A stretch of 64,000 nucleotides of DNA from Enterobacter dykesii (GCF_008364625.2 NZ_CP126604.1:434001-498000), one strand, 5' to 3'. Shown: positions 1 to 10,300, counted from the stretch's first letter. The notes: generated by a model not told the origin, from the letters alone. A program made the numbers and translations.

Positions 1-1
1 C

Positions 2-961
2 GCCATTGCGGCGGGGGATTTAACCCAGCCGATTCAGGCTGAAGGTAAGAACGAAATGGCTATCCTGGCGCGCAACGTTCAGGAGATGCAGACCTCGCTG
101 GCGAACACCGTGGGCGTGGTGCGTGAAGGTGCGGATACCATTTACACCGGTGCCGGTGAAATTTCTGCCGGCAGCAACGATCTCTCTTCCCGTACCGAGC
201 AGCAGGCCGCGTCTCTGGAAGAGACGGCAGCCAGCATGGAACAGCTGACGGCAACCGTGAAGCAGAACGCCGATAATGCGCGTCAGGCTTCCCGTCTGGC
301 GCTGGACGCCTCCTCGACGGCGAAGAAGGGCGGCAATGTGGTGGAAGGCGTGGTGCGTACAATGGACGAAATCGCGACCAGCTCCAGCAAAATTGCGCAA
401 ATTACTAACGTAATCGACGGTATTGCCTTCCAGACTAACATCCTGGCGCTGAACGCGGCGGTGGAAGCGGCGCGCGCGGGCGAGCAGGGCCGTGGATTTG
501 CGGTAGTGGCGGGGGAAGTACGTACCCTCGCTCAGCGCAGCGCCCAGGCGGCGAAAGAGATCAAAGCGCTGATCGATGATTCCGGTGAACGCGTGAACGC
601 GGGTTCCCAGCTGGTTAACGAAGCCGGGGAGACGATGGCAGAGATCGTTAATGCGGTCACCCGCGTCACCGACATCATGGGTGAAATTGCCTCGGCCTCT
701 GACGAGCAGAGCCGCGGTATTGACCAGGTGGGCCAGGCGGTAGCCGAGATGGACCGCGTGACCCAGCAGAACGCCTCGCTGGTAGAGGAGTCCGCGGCGG
801 CGGCGGCGGCGCTGGAAGATCAGGCCGCACGCCTGAACGAAGCGGTGGCGGTGTTCAAAATCACCCGCAACCAGGCGGTCAAAGCGGCACCGGTGAAAAC
901 CTACGTGCCAAAAGCGCAGCCTGCAGCGGCGGCGTCTGAAGGGAACTGGGAAACGTTCTAA
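2..961 (+). CDS. Methyl-accepting chemotaxis protein, Tsr-like (5' end outside window)
   Basis: Inner-membrane chemoreceptor that signals through CheA/CheW. Only the cytoplasmic part is present. The frame is open from base 2 and starts in the end of a HAMP domain ([11 protein letters not shown]). The methylation helices follow, then the conserved hairpin tip around [20 protein letters not shown] (about residues 120-140 of the visible part). The protein ends in NWETF, the pentapeptide that tethers CheR and CheB in high-abundance receptors such as Tsr and Tar. The C-terminal region ([20 protein letters not shown]) is closer to my memory of Tsr than of Tar, but the ligand-binding domain is missing, so the ligand cannot be assigned. 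The stop overlaps the convergent exporter gene by a few bases. Confidence 0.93.
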   Translation, partial: AIAAGDLTQPIQAEGKNEMAILARNVQEMQTSLANTVGVVREGADTIYTGAGEISAGSNDLSSRTEQQAASLEETAASMEQLTATVKQNADNARQASRLALDASSTAKKGGNVVEGVVRTMDEIATSSSKIAQITNVIDGIAFQTNILALNAAVEAARAGEQGRGFAVVAGEVRTLAQRSAQAAKEIKALIDDSGERVNAGSQLVNEAGETMAEIVNAVTRVTDIMGEIASASDEQSRGIDQVGQAVAEMDRVTQQNASLVEESAAAAAALEDQAARLNEAVAVFKITRNQAVKAAPVKTYVPKAQPAAAASEGNWETF

Positions 962-1923
962 CCTTCTGAAGCCGGAACGACCTTTGGTTTTTCCGGCTTC
1001 GCCCTTACCGCCATCACCACCCCCACCACCAGCAGCGCGATCCCGCAGGCCGTGAATAGCGGCGGCACGCTCTGGCGCATCAGGAAGGTATAAAGCAGTC
1101 CGGCCAGGGTTTCGAAGACAATCAGCGGCCCTAAAATCACCGTCGGCAGCTTCTGGCTGGCAATGTTCCAGCACAGCGCGCCCACCCATGAGCACAGCAC
1201 CGCAATCGCAACCATTAATCCAATAAACACCCACGGTCTTGGCCCGAAGGGCTGGGCGAAGTCTGGCTGTTGATGGCCTAACCAGATGCACGCGCCGGCA
1301 TAGCCCACCAGTGAGACGGGCAGCGTGACCAGCGCCTGCGCCGTCGCCCACATCATCGGATGCTTGTCCGGGTTCTCCCGCAACCAGCGCGCGTTGCGCA
1401 GGGCATACCATGCCCAGCACGCCACGGAAATGAACGCCAGCACAATGCCAGAGCCATAACGCCACAGGTCAACATCCGCCTGCCCGTGACGCAGCTCGGC
1501 AATATTGACGCATACCAGCCCCACGGCGGTGCATACCAGCGCCGGCGCCATTTTTGACCACGCCAGTTTGCCATCGCGGTGGCTGTAGAGCAGGTTAGCA
1601 AAGACGGGGATGACGACCGGCAGCGTGCCGATAATCATGGTCGATACCGGCGCACCGGTACGCTGAATGGCACTCGCAAGGCAAACGTAGTAGATAAGAT
1701 TGCCCATCATGGTCAGCGCCAGCGCGGTGCCCCAGTCCTGACGGCTGAGCTGACGCAAGCGCGCGCGACCCAGCCACGCCAGGGGCAGAGCAATCAGCCC
1801 GAGCGCCAGATAACGTCCGGTTGACTGCAGTATTGCCGGATACTCGGGCACGATCAGCGGGCCGACAAAAATCAGCCCCCACATCATCCCGGCCAGCAGG
1901 GCATACAACACTCCACTAATCAT
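958..1923 (-). CDS. EamA/DMT-family exporter
   Basis: Predicted inner-membrane transporter of the drug/metabolite transporter superfamily, about 321 residues with ten hydrophobic segments arranged as two five-helix repeats, as usual for EamA proteins. An in-frame GTG lies 12 bases upstream (1935), but the ATG at 1923 has a purine-rich GGATGG ahead of it and is preferred. The substrate is unknown. It faces away from the biosynthetic cluster but lies within 2.2 kb of it and directly downstream of an AraC-type gene on the same strand, which may control it. It is the only obvious exporter near the cluster, so a role in product efflux is conceivable; this is inference only. Confidence 0.85.
   Translation of the reverse strand: MISGVLYALLAGMMWGLIFVGPLIVPEYPAILQSTGRYLALGLIALPLAWLGRARLRQLSRQDWGTALALTMMGNLIYYVCLASAIQRTGAPVSTMIIGTLPVVIPVFANLLYSHRDGKLAWSKMAPALVCTAVGLVCVNIAELRHGQADVDLWRYGSGIVLAFISVACWAWYALRNARWLRENPDKHPMMWATAQALVTLPVSLVGYAGACIWLGHQQPDFAQPFGPRPWVFIGLMVAIAVLCSWVGALCWNIASQKLPTVILGPLIVFETLAGLLYTFLMRQSVPPLFTACGIALLVVGVVMAVRAKPEKPKVVPASEG
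968..1000. terminator. Hairpin just after the chemoreceptor stop codon
   Basis: A perfect 10-bp inverted repeat (GAAGCCGGAA ... TTCCGGCTTC) with a 13-base loop lies 7 bases after the chemoreceptor stop, inside the last codons of the convergent exporter gene. A run of five T is in the loop and no clean U-tract follows, so it is at best an imperfect terminator for the + strand transcript. Confidence 0.4.
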
Positions 1924-1998
1924 TTTTCCATCCACAGGTATTTACGCTGTATGCAGTGTAGGAGGGGAAAATGCGCGCGTATTGTATGAGATTGCGCA

Positions 1999-2844
1999 TT
2001 AGCGCCGGGTGACCTGCTTCTGGTAGCGCACGGGCGTAATGCCGTATCGGCGGGTAAACGCGCGGGTTAAATGGGACTGGTCGGTCAGCCCGGTCGCGGC
2101 TGCCACTTCGGCGGCGGGCATGCCGTGGGTGAGGAACGCTTTGGCGCGCCAGAGGCGAATGGCCATCAGCATCTGATGCGGCGTAACGTGAAAATGGGCT
2201 TTGAACTGGCGCTGGAAATGGTACGGGCTGAGTGAAACGACGCTGGCCAGCTCGTCCAGCGTCAGGGCGTGCATGTAGTTGTCGTGCAGGTACTCGCGCA
2301 CACGTTCGAAGCGGTGCGCGCCTTCCTGAATCACCGGCGCGTGATGGGCCAGCGGCTGGAAGGTCTCAATCAGATCCAGCAGTAATCCTTTTTGCGCAAG
2401 CGGATCGTCCGTGTGCCACATGCCGTAGATGAGCCTGCCGATTTGCTGCGAGCGCAGCGGGTCATGACGCGTGACATCGCTAAACCACCAGTGCCTGAGG
2501 CCGGTCACCTCTTCCAGCAGATCGGGTTCGATATAGACCATCCGGTAGCGCCAGCCGCCTTCGGTGGCGGATTCGCCGGTATGGATCTCGTCCGGATTCA
2601 TGGTAACGACGGATTTTTCCGCGGCGAGATGCTGGGTACCGCGATAGCGAAAGCGTTCGGCACCGGTTTCAATCGTGCCGATCCCGAAGGCTTCATGGGT
2701 GTGAGGCTCAAAGGCGTAGTCAGAAATATGCGCGTGATAAAGCTCCAGGCCCGGCAGCTGCGCCAGATGGCGAAAGCGCGCGCTGTCTCTTTCATCATTA
2801 AACTGTTCCGGTACGCCTTGCACGTTGAGCCTCCTCGTGGTCAT
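1999..2844 (-). CDS. AraC-family transcriptional regulator with cupin-type sensor domain
   Basis: About 281 residues. The N-terminal half looks like an AraC-type ligand-binding cupin (HAHISDYAFEPHTHEAFGIG, near residue 40), followed by the two helix-turn-helix motifs of the AraC DNA-binding domain in the last 100 residues (LDELASVVSLSPYHFQRQFK, then AAEVAAATGLTDQSHLTRAF). It lies 75 bp upstream of the EamA exporter on the same strand, so the two are probably a regulator/exporter pair. It could instead act on the neighbouring GlxA-like gene or the biosynthetic cluster. The inducer is not identifiable. Confidence 0.88.
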   Translation of the reverse strand: MTTRRLNVQGVPEQFNDERDSARFRHLAQLPGLELYHAHISDYAFEPHTHEAFGIGTIETGAERFRYRGTQHLAAEKSVVTMNPDEIHTGESATEGGWRYRMVYIEPDLLEEVTGLRHWWFSDVTRHDPLRSQQIGRLIYGMWHTDDPLAQKGLLLDLIETFQPLAHHAPVIQEGAHRFERVREYLHDNYMHALTLDELASVVSLSPYHFQRQFKAHFHVTPHQMLMAIRLWRAKAFLTHGMPAAEVAAATGLTDQSHLTRAFTRRYGITPVRYQKQVTRR

Positions 2845-2871
2845 CTTTTCATTATCAGAGATGACCGGGGT

Positions 2872-3915
2872 TTATGCACTAAACATCTTTGCCCGGACGG
2901 TCTTACGGTAATCCCCCGGTGAAACCGTTGTTTTATGCTTAAACTGGCGATTAAAGTGCGCAATATCCTGATATCCCACCGCATTCGCAATCTCCTGAAT
3001 GCTCAGATTGGTGGATTGCAGCATTGTCATGGCGGATTCAATTCTGGCGGTTAATAAATACTGCAGAGGGGATATGTCGGTGGCATTTTTAAAGCGGCGA
3101 TTAAAGTTGCGCAAACTCATGCCAGCCATATCGGCAAGATTTTGCATGGATATATCCGAGGCGCAGTTGGCTTTTATCCAGATTTGAATTTGAACAATAT
3201 CTTCATCCGGATGGGGTTTGTTTTCTTCACTGTAACACTGGCGATCAAACTGACTCCGAATTTCATGGAAAAAGGTCCGTTGGGTATGTGTGGCTACACG
3301 TTTCCCGTATATCGTTTCGATGAAATGGATGGTCAGATCTGAGAGGGCTTTGACGCTGGCGGCACAGTAAATATTATCGGCCTGCGTGAGAAAATGTTTG
3401 GTTTGTAATTTTACGTTGGGGTAGTCACGCGAGAACTGTTTGAAGTAGTGCCAGTGGGTGGTGGCGGGTTTCCCGTTGAGCAATCCCGATTCCGCCAGGA
3501 AACAGCAGCCCGTTCCGACGGCCGCGATGCGGGTCCCTCGCGCCGCCTGTTCGCTAAGCCATGCCAGGAGTTCAGGCTGTTGTCTGACCACTGCGCGAGG
3601 ATTGCGCCACAGGGCAGGAAGATAGATAACGTCATAGTGCCTGTCTGCGGTCAGCGTGGTATCGGCGGTAATGCTGAAGCCACTGTGCGTCAGGATGGGC
3701 TCGCTGTTTATGCCAATGGTATTCACCTTCAGAATATTCTCCGGGCGACAGAGCCTGAATGAAGACGTCTCCGGTTTGTGCGTGCCTGCGTGGGATGTTG
3801 TTTTTTGCTCGGCTAAATAGCTACTGGCTGCGGCTTTCCACATTTCAATCGGAAGACTGAGACCGGAACTTAGCATGCGTTCACATAACACAAATCCTAT
3901 TTGTGTATTTGTCAT
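2872..3915 (-). CDS. GlxA-type AraC-family regulator (DJ-1/PfpI-like sensor plus HTH)
   Basis: About 347 residues. Roughly residues 1-200 form a DJ-1/PfpI (class I glutamine amidotransferase-like) domain, recognisable by GTGCCFLAESGLLNGKPATT, which fits the family pattern around its conserved cysteine. The C-terminal 100 residues hold an AraC HTH pair (MQNLADMAGMSLRNFNRRFK and IQEIANAVGYQDIAHFNRQF). The gene is transcribed divergently from the ketosynthase that opens the biosynthetic cluster, with 176 bp between them, which makes it the most likely cluster-specific regulator. Base composition is lower in GC than the flanking core genes, as in the first cluster gene, which may reflect transfer. 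Confidence 0.88.
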   Translation of the reverse strand: MTNTQIGFVLCERMLSSGLSLPIEMWKAAASSYLAEQKTTSHAGTHKPETSSFRLCRPENILKVNTIGINSEPILTHSGFSITADTTLTADRHYDVIYLPALWRNPRAVVRQQPELLAWLSEQAARGTRIAAVGTGCCFLAESGLLNGKPATTHWHYFKQFSRDYPNVKLQTKHFLTQADNIYCAASVKALSDLTIHFIETIYGKRVATHTQRTFFHEIRSQFDRQCYSEENKPHPDEDIVQIQIWIKANCASDISMQNLADMAGMSLRNFNRRFKNATDISPLQYLLTARIESAMTMLQSTNLSIQEIANAVGYQDIAHFNRQFKHKTTVSPGDYRKTVRAKMFSA

Positions 3916-4091
3916 TTTTGATTAATACCTGTTTTGACTATTATTTTTGGTAGCTCATCGTTGTCCTGGCCAAAAAAGTCAGCATTTTGGCTGGATTTTC
4001 ATATTAGCTTTTGTTGGTAATTTGTAAACTAATATCTGAAATTATCGCACTTACTTAACAAAATAAATCTACGACCACGAGAGGATCAATT
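3916..4091. promoter_or_regulatory. AT-rich divergent promoter region of the biosynthetic cluster
   Basis: 176 bp between the GlxA-type regulator and the stand-alone ketosynthase. It is clearly richer in A+T than the surrounding DNA, as is common for promoters silenced by nucleoid proteins in acquired clusters. A purine-rich stretch (GAGAGGATC) precedes the ketosynthase ATG at 4092. I could not fix unambiguous -35/-10 boxes or an operator. Confidence 0.5.
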
Positions 4092-5990
4092 ATGGTGAAA
4101 TTACCCGTAATAACGGCTTTTGGCGGCTATGGTCCAGCTGGTCGTAGTTCTTCACATCATGCATTTCGTCGAATGATTATTGAGTCATTATCGGAAGAGG
4201 AAAGGCAGGAGACGTTATTATCGTTAGCCATTCTGATGGGCGTGCTTAAATATGATGAAGGTGGGTATTGCGACATTTCCGGTAAAAGATTTACACCTGC
4301 TCAGGCCGCCGCGAGGATAAAAGACGAGGCGCTTGAGGGAACCCTTATCAGAAAAATTACGCGCGACTATTTTGATGTCGATGCTATCGCCAGCCATGCA
4401 AAATTGAATATGGTTTCAGGCGAAGAGGGATTCAGTTTTAATATATCTGCCAGACAATTACCTCAACCCTTACCGGCAGGATGGCAGGTTGAGGAATTAG
4501 CGGATCAGCGTGTCCGTATCACCGTTCAGGGAGAGATGGACTGTAAAATTGAGGCGTTGCTGCGCACGGAGGTGCAGGCTGCCGGGCTGTTGCCGCAGGG
4601 ATTCCGCCCGGGCGACCATTACAATTCGCAGTTTCATCCGCGGGCGTTAAAAATGGCGATTGTCGGGGCGTCAGACGCCATCAACGCCCTGGGGATCCCG
4701 TGGCGAGAGATACAGGCCAAAATCACGCCGGATCAGCTCGGCGTCTATTCGGGCAATATCATGGGGCAGCTCGACGATTATGGCTTTGGCGGGATGCTGC
4801 AGTCGCGCCTGAAAGGCCATCGCGTCAGCGCCAAGCAATGCCCGCTGGGCCTGAACAGCATGTGCGCCGATTTCCTCAATGCCTATGTGCTGGGTAGCGT
4901 CGGTCATACCAGCGCCACGCTGGGGGCATGCGCCACGTTTCTGTATAACCTGAATGCGGCAGTCGAAGATATTAAAGCAGGGCGCATTCGCGTAGCCGTC
5001 GTTGGCAGCGCCGAAGCGCCGGTCACCTCAGAAGTGATTGAAGGCTTCGATGCCATGGGCGCCCTGGCAACGGAGAGCAAGCTTAAGCACATCGATGAAA
5101 CGGAAACGGGCGACTGGCGCAACAGCAGCCGCCCGTTTGGCAACAGCTGCGGTTTTGTTATCGCGGAATCCAGCCAGTATGTCGTGTTAATGGACGACGA
5201 GCTGGCGCTGCAGCTTGGCGCAGAGATCCACGGTTCGGTGGGGAATGTCTTCATCAACGCTGACGGCTTTAAACGTTCTATTGCGTCGCCAGGGCCGGGG
5301 AATTACATCACCATGGCGAAAGCCGTAGCCTCTGCGGTATCGATGGCTGGGATGGAGACGGTGCAAAAGGGATCGTTTATTCAGGCGCACGGCTCAAGCA
5401 CGCCGAAGAATTGCGTCTCCGAGGCGGATATTTTTGACCGCGTTGCGCAAGCCTTTTCGATTCGCGACTGGCCGGTGACGGCGGTGAAATCGTATCTCGG
5501 TCACTCTCTGGGCCCCGCCAGCGGCGACCAGCTCATCAGCTGCCTCGGCGTCTTCCGCTATGGTATTTTGCCGGGAATTAAAAGCGTGTCCCACATCGCG
5601 CCGCAGGTGAATAACGCGCGCTTAACCATTCCTCTTGAGGACTGCAAATTAGAGGAAGACCAGGGACAAATCGCCTTTATTAATTCAAAAGGCTTTGGCG
5701 GTAATAATGCCACGGGGGTGGTTTACTCGCCAAAGCTGACCCATCAATGGTTGCGCAAACGCTATGGGGACGCGGTGTATGTGGATTATCAGCAGCGTAA
5801 CCGCCAGGTGCGGCGTCAGGCTAACGCGTACGACGAGGCGGCGTCGCAGGGTGAACTCAATGTCATTTATCTGTTCGGCCAGCAGGGGATAAATGAGGAA
5901 GATATTAAGATTGATATGAATGGCATCACCATTCCCGGATTTGAAAAACCGATAACGTACGCGACGGATAAAGAATACCCGGACTTTTAA
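4092..5990 (+). CDS. Stand-alone beta-ketoacyl synthase, first gene of the cluster
   Basis: 632 residues, thiolase-fold ketosynthase expected to catalyse decarboxylative Claisen condensation on acyl-ACP. The catalytic triad is visible: Cys280 in TLGACATFLYN, His433 in QAHGSSTP (a variant of the usual HGTGT) and His471 in KSYLGHSLGPASGDQL. A C-terminal glycine-rich motif (NSKGFGGNNATG) is also typical. The protein is longer than FabF (about 410) because of an N-terminal extension of about 150 residues without a domain I recognise. No acyltransferase or ACP is attached, so it would work with the ACPs of the downstream megasynthase or with fatty-acid synthase ACP. The 5' part is AT-rich relative to the 3' part. 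Confidence 0.85.
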   Translation: MVKLPVITAFGGYGPAGRSSSHHAFRRMIIESLSEEERQETLLSLAILMGVLKYDEGGYCDISGKRFTPAQAAARIKDEALEGTLIRKITRDYFDVDAIASHAKLNMVSGEEGFSFNISARQLPQPLPAGWQVEELADQRVRITVQGEMDCKIEALLRTEVQAAGLLPQGFRPGDHYNSQFHPRALKMAIVGASDAINALGIPWREIQAKITPDQLGVYSGNIMGQLDDYGFGGMLQSRLKGHRVSAKQCPLGLNSMCADFLNAYVLGSVGHTSATLGACATFLYNLNAAVEDIKAGRIRVAVVGSAEAPVTSEVIEGFDAMGALATESKLKHIDETETGDWRNSSRPFGNSCGFVIAESSQYVVLMDDELALQLGAEIHGSVGNVFINADGFKRSIASPGPGNYITMAKAVASAVSMAGMETVQKGSFIQAHGSSTPKNCVSEADIFDRVAQAFSIRDWPVTAVKSYLGHSLGPASGDQLISCLGVFRYGILPGIKSVSHIAPQVNNARLTIPLEDCKLEEDQGQIAFINSKGFGGNNATGVVYSPKLTHQWLRKRYGDAVYVDYQQRNRQVRRQANAYDEAASQGELNVIYLFGQQGINEEDIKIDMNGITIPGFEKPITYATDKEYPDF

Positions 5991-6081
5991 TCGTTATATC
6001 TGTTTTTATTATTAATAAATAAAGGTGCCTGTATTTCCTCAGGCGCCTTACCTTTGTGCAGCGCTAAACAGGAGAAAGAAA

Positions 6082-6492
6082 GTGTCTAATCTCAGTGCAA
6101 TACTGATTGCCTTTGGCTGGAGCGGTATTGTCGTCGGCATAATGATGGGTGGATTAATGGGTATGTACGCCTTTAAGGGACCCTTTCGCGCCCCTAAAGG
6201 GCATGAAAATTATACTGATTTAAATCGCAGAATGTTAAGGCTGGCACATATTGCCTTTATTATGCTGCCATTAATATCCATGCTCTATGGCATGTGTATT
6301 GATGACCTCGCCGTGTCTTATATCTATAAATATTATGCCGTTATTTGCATGATGATACTTTCGGTGGGTATTCCGGTTCTCCTGATTGCGTCGTGTTTTT
6401 ATCTGCCATTTAAATATGTGCAGGTAATACCGTTTAGCTGTGGAATGTATGCGTTAGTCGTAATGGCAATTGGCAGGGTTTCAGCCCTGTAA
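6082..6492 (+). CDS. Small four-helix membrane protein of unknown function
   Basis: 136 residues if translation starts at the GTG at 6082, which has AGGAG ten bases upstream; an ATG 57 bases further upstream lacks a site. Four hydrophobic segments (about residues 5-28, 52-72, 82-106, 112-132) predict an integral inner-membrane protein. A motif LRLAHIAFIMLPLISMLYG in the second helix carries a histidine that could bind a cofactor. I do not recognise the family. It lies between the ketosynthase (91 bp upstream) and the oxidase-like gene (25 bp downstream) on the same strand, so it belongs to the cluster. It might anchor or supply electrons to the membrane-bound AlkB-type enzyme; that is speculation. 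Confidence 0.7.
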   Translation: MSNLSAILIAFGWSGIVVGIMMGGLMGMYAFKGPFRAPKGHENYTDLNRRMLRLAHIAFIMLPLISMLYGMCIDDLAVSYIYKYYAVICMMILSVGIPVLLIASCFYLPFKYVQVIPFSCGMYALVVMAIGRVSAL

Positions 6493-6517
6493 ACTATCAC
6501 CTACCTGAGAGATAAAA

Positions 6518-7345
6518 ATGAAAACGTTACTGAATACCCGCCAGCTGGGTCGGGACGCTATTGTCGCGACCGTAGATAAGCACGTTTATACAGAAAACCG
6601 CGCATTTGCCAACAGGCTTATTGACCGGATTGAATCCCATCCGCTGATGCGCAGCCCTATTTTGGCAAAAATGAACAGCGGTGAAGTTGATATTCAACAG
6701 ATGCGTGTATTCCACCTGGAGTTTTATCACGCGTTTGCGCAAGTCTTTACCGATGCCGTTATTGAAGCGTTAAGCGCGGCGAAACAGCTGGAAGCGCCGC
6801 TGGGCGCTCAGGCGAAAATGGCGGCCCGTTTTCTGCTGCAAATCAACCTGCTGGATGAGCTTGGCTTCCACCCTGGCGAAGACGCCGAAGGCAATTACAA
6901 CGGTCAGCCCGCGCTGGCGCACTACGTCCAGTTCTTCACGACCATCCAGCAGCTGGGGATGACGGAGCACGAGGTGAAATCCTGGCTGCCGATGTCCAGC
7001 TCCCTGGCCTGCCGGGCGACCTTTGAAAACGCCTATGGCGACTATACCCAGCTGGTGGGGTTGCTGGCCGTGGCCGAGACCGTCTTCCACGACTTCGCCA
7101 CGCCGTGGGCCAAAGGTGTTGATAAAGCAACGGATATTGACGTCACGCAGGGCTATCACAGCATCCATGTAGAAAGCGAAACGGGAGAGTCCATTGAAGA
7201 TGGTCACTCCGAAGATGCCTGGATCCTGTTCTGCCAGGCGCTGACGGAAGACCGCTATGCCGAGATGGAACAGCGCGTCGATCTCTGGCTGAAGGTATGG
7301 AACGACTTCTGTAACGATCTGCTGGCTGGCCGCGCCGGAAAATAA
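6518..7345 (+). CDS. Haem-oxygenase-fold (TenA/PqqC/UndA-like) candidate iron oxidase
   Basis: 275 residues, mostly helical, with a pattern fitting the haem-oxygenase-like diiron oxidase group (UndA, PqqC, CADD, SznF-type). Candidate metal ligands are His66, Glu68 and His71 in FHLEFYHAF, Glu residues around LLDELGFHPGE, and a His/Asp/Glu-rich stretch near residues 215-240 (YHSIHVESETGESIEDGHSED). Proteins of this fold use O2 to desaturate, decarboxylate or N-oxygenate small substrates; UndA turns medium-chain fatty acids into terminal alkenes. The setting, 40 bp ahead of a FAAL-initiated megasynthase, suggests it acts on the fatty acyl or beta-amino acyl intermediate. TenA-like thiaminase activity is an alternative but less likely in this context. 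Confidence 0.68.
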   Translation: MKTLLNTRQLGRDAIVATVDKHVYTENRAFANRLIDRIESHPLMRSPILAKMNSGEVDIQQMRVFHLEFYHAFAQVFTDAVIEALSAAKQLEAPLGAQAKMAARFLLQINLLDELGFHPGEDAEGNYNGQPALAHYVQFFTTIQQLGMTEHEVKSWLPMSSSLACRATFENAYGDYTQLVGLLAVAETVFHDFATPWAKGVDKATDIDVTQGYHSIHVESETGESIEDGHSEDAWILFCQALTEDRYAEMEQRVDLWLKVWNDFCNDLLAGRAGK

Positions 7346-7385
7346 TCTTTTCACCCTCACTACATTTGAAAATATAGAGCGAATT

Positions 7386-10300
7386 ATGATGCCGTCTCAT
7401 CAGTTGTTTAACAGGGGATATCATTCCTTCAACCAGCTTTTGCCCGAACTTGCTGTTCAACAAACTACTCAGACGGCATTTGAATTCGTCCGCAGCGCCA
7501 GTGATATTCAGAGCCAAAGCTATGACCAGTTACACCAGCGCGCCGCGTCGCTTGCACACGCATTACTGCAATACGGGCAACGGGGCGACCGGGTAATATT
7601 GCTTTATCCGGATGGCGAAGATTTTATTGGCGCTTTTTTTGGATGCCTTTATGCCGGCAGGGTGGCAGTTCCCGTCCCGATGCCCGCAAAATCATCAGGA
7701 AGCGCGTGGGAGCGTTTTGCCGGAGTATTACGTAATGCGCAAACGGAATGTATTGTTACGACAGCAAAGGGAGCAGAAACGCTAGGCCAGCTATCACTTC
7801 CGTTATCCCCGCTTATTTTTACCTTCGACAAACCAGACACAGCTGCGCTCCCTGCGGGCTATCGTCTGCATCCTCTTGATCGCACGTTCTCCGGGGCATT
7901 TCACCCCGTTCCGGTAGCGGAAAACGATCTGGCTTTTTTACAGTACACCTCGGGTTCGACGGGCTCACCGAAGGGCGTGATGGTGACCCATGGCAACCTG
8001 TGGGCCAACTCGCATGCCATTCACCGCTTTTTCGGCCATCACAGCGAAAGCCGGGGCACGATCTGGCTGCCGCATTTTCATGATATGGGGCTGATTGGCG
8101 GGCTACTGCAGCCCGTGTTTGGCGCATTCCCCTGTCGGGTGATGTCGCCCATGATGTTAATGAAAAATCCCCTTAACTGGCTCAAACATATTTCTGACTA
8201 TCAGGCGACGACCTCCGGCGGCCCTAATTTCGCCTACGATCTGTGCGTGCGCAAGATTGGCAGAGAGCAAGTTGAGGCATTAGATCTTTCTCGCTGGGAT
8301 GTGGCTTTTTGCGGCGCAGAGCCGATTCGGCCCGCCACGCTACAGCAGTTTAGCGAACACTTTGCGCCCGCAGGGTTTCGGCCCGGCGCGTTCCTGCCCT
8401 GCTACGGCATGGCGGAAACCACGCTCATCGTCACCGGGATGGAGAAAGGACAAGGGCTCCGCGTTTCCGACGAGGCCGGTACGGTGAGCTGCGGGCAGGC
8501 TCTGCCGGATACCGAGGTGCGTATCGTCGATCCCGATCGCCATCAGCCGCTTGCTGATGGTGAGAGCGGGGAAATATGGCTGCGTGGTCCGAGCGTTGCC
8601 GCAGGATACTGGGACAATGACGCCGCCACACGCGAAACCTTCCAGGCGTCTCTGGCTGGCCATCCGCACCCGTGGCTGCGCAGCGGCGATATGGGTTTTC
8701 TCCAGTCCGGCCATTTGTACGTCACCGGACGACTCAAAGAGCTGCTGATTATCAACGGTCAGAACCACTACCCGACGGATATTGAAGAGACGATCCGCCA
8801 GGCCGATCCCGCGCTGGCGGAAGCGACGGTTTGCGTGTTTGCCAGTGAAGACGAGCGCCCGGTTGCGCTGCTTGAGCTGATGACGCGCCATAAAAACGAT
8901 CTCGATATGGCGACGCTGGCACCGTCCGTGACCGCGGCGGTGGCGGAGCGGCACGGCATCACGCTGGATGAACTGCTCCTTGTCGGGCGAAGGGCAATTC
9001 CCCGCACCACCAGCGGGAAACTACAGCGCACCCGCGCGAAAGCGATGCACCAGCAGGGAACCCTGGAAGTAGCCTGGCGCAGCTGCCAGGACGCGTCGAA
9101 ACCTGTTGAACTCGCGGGGGAAACCCCACCCGCGCTGGCGGCGCTGATAGCCGGGATAATCAGCAGCGCGATGAACACGACGATCGGCGAATCCCAGTGG
9201 GACGAGGCGTTTACCGGCTTTGGCATGAGCTCTCTGCAGGCGGTGGGCGTGATTGGCGAGCTTGAACAGCGGCTGGGCCGCGAGCTCTCTCCCGCGCTGA
9301 TTTATGACTACCCCACCATCAATCGGCTGGCGGCCGCGCTGGGGCAACCCGCTGCGGCCCGGCCGGTCAGCTCAGCCGTCGCGGAGAGCGCCATTGCGGT
9401 GATTGGCATCGGCGTGGAGCTGCCGGGACATAGCGGCGTGGAGGCGCTGTGGTCGCTGCTGCAGCAGGGCCACAGCACGACCGGCGAGATCCCGGCGCAC
9501 CGCTGGCGTACCTCGTCCCTTGACGGTTTTAACCGTAAAGGCAGTTTCTTCGACGAGGTCGACGCGTTCGACGCAGGCTACTTCGGCATCTCTCCCCGTG
9601 AGGCCGTCTATATCGATCCGCAGCATCGTCTGCTGTTAGAAACCGTTCAACAGGCGCTAACCGATGCCGGCCTTAAGGCGTCCTCCCTGCGCGGTAGCGA
9701 TACGGCGGTCTTTGTTGGGATCAGCGCCAGCGACTACGCGCTGACCTGCGGCGATAACGTCTCGGCCTACAGCGGCTTAGGCAACGCGCACAGTATTGCG
9801 GCCAACCGAATTTCTTATCTTTATGATTTAAAAGGTCCAAGCGTCGCCGTCGACACGGCCTGTTCTTCCTCGCTGGTGGCGATAGAGGGGGCAATGCAGA
9901 GCCTGCGGGCCGGACGTTGCGCTCTGGCCATTGCCGGAGGCGTGAATCTGGCGCTGACGCCGCATTTGCAAAAAGTCTTCACCGAAGCCCAGATGCTGGC
10001 CCCCGACGGCCGGTGTAAAACCTTCGACGCCCGCGCGGATGGCTACGTTCGTGGCGAAGGCTGCGGCGTCGTGGTGCTTAAGCCGCTTTCGCAGGCGCTG
10101 GCGGATGGCGATCGGGTTTATGCCACGCTGGTGGCGAGCGCCGTGAATCAGGACGGCCGCAGCAACGGCATTACCGCGCCAAATGGCCCATCGCAGCAGG
10201 CGGTCATCCGGCAGGCGATGGCGGACGCGGGGTTGGACAGCGACAGCATTGACTATATCGAAGCGCACGGTACGGGAACGGCGCTTGGCGATCTGATTGA

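Noticed and set aside
20..1465. Long open frame of 481 codons on the minus strand across the chemoreceptor
   Set aside because: It is antisense to a chemoreceptor with clear family motifs; GC-rich codon bias keeps the opposite strand open. The arginine/histidine-rich translation has no recognisable domain.
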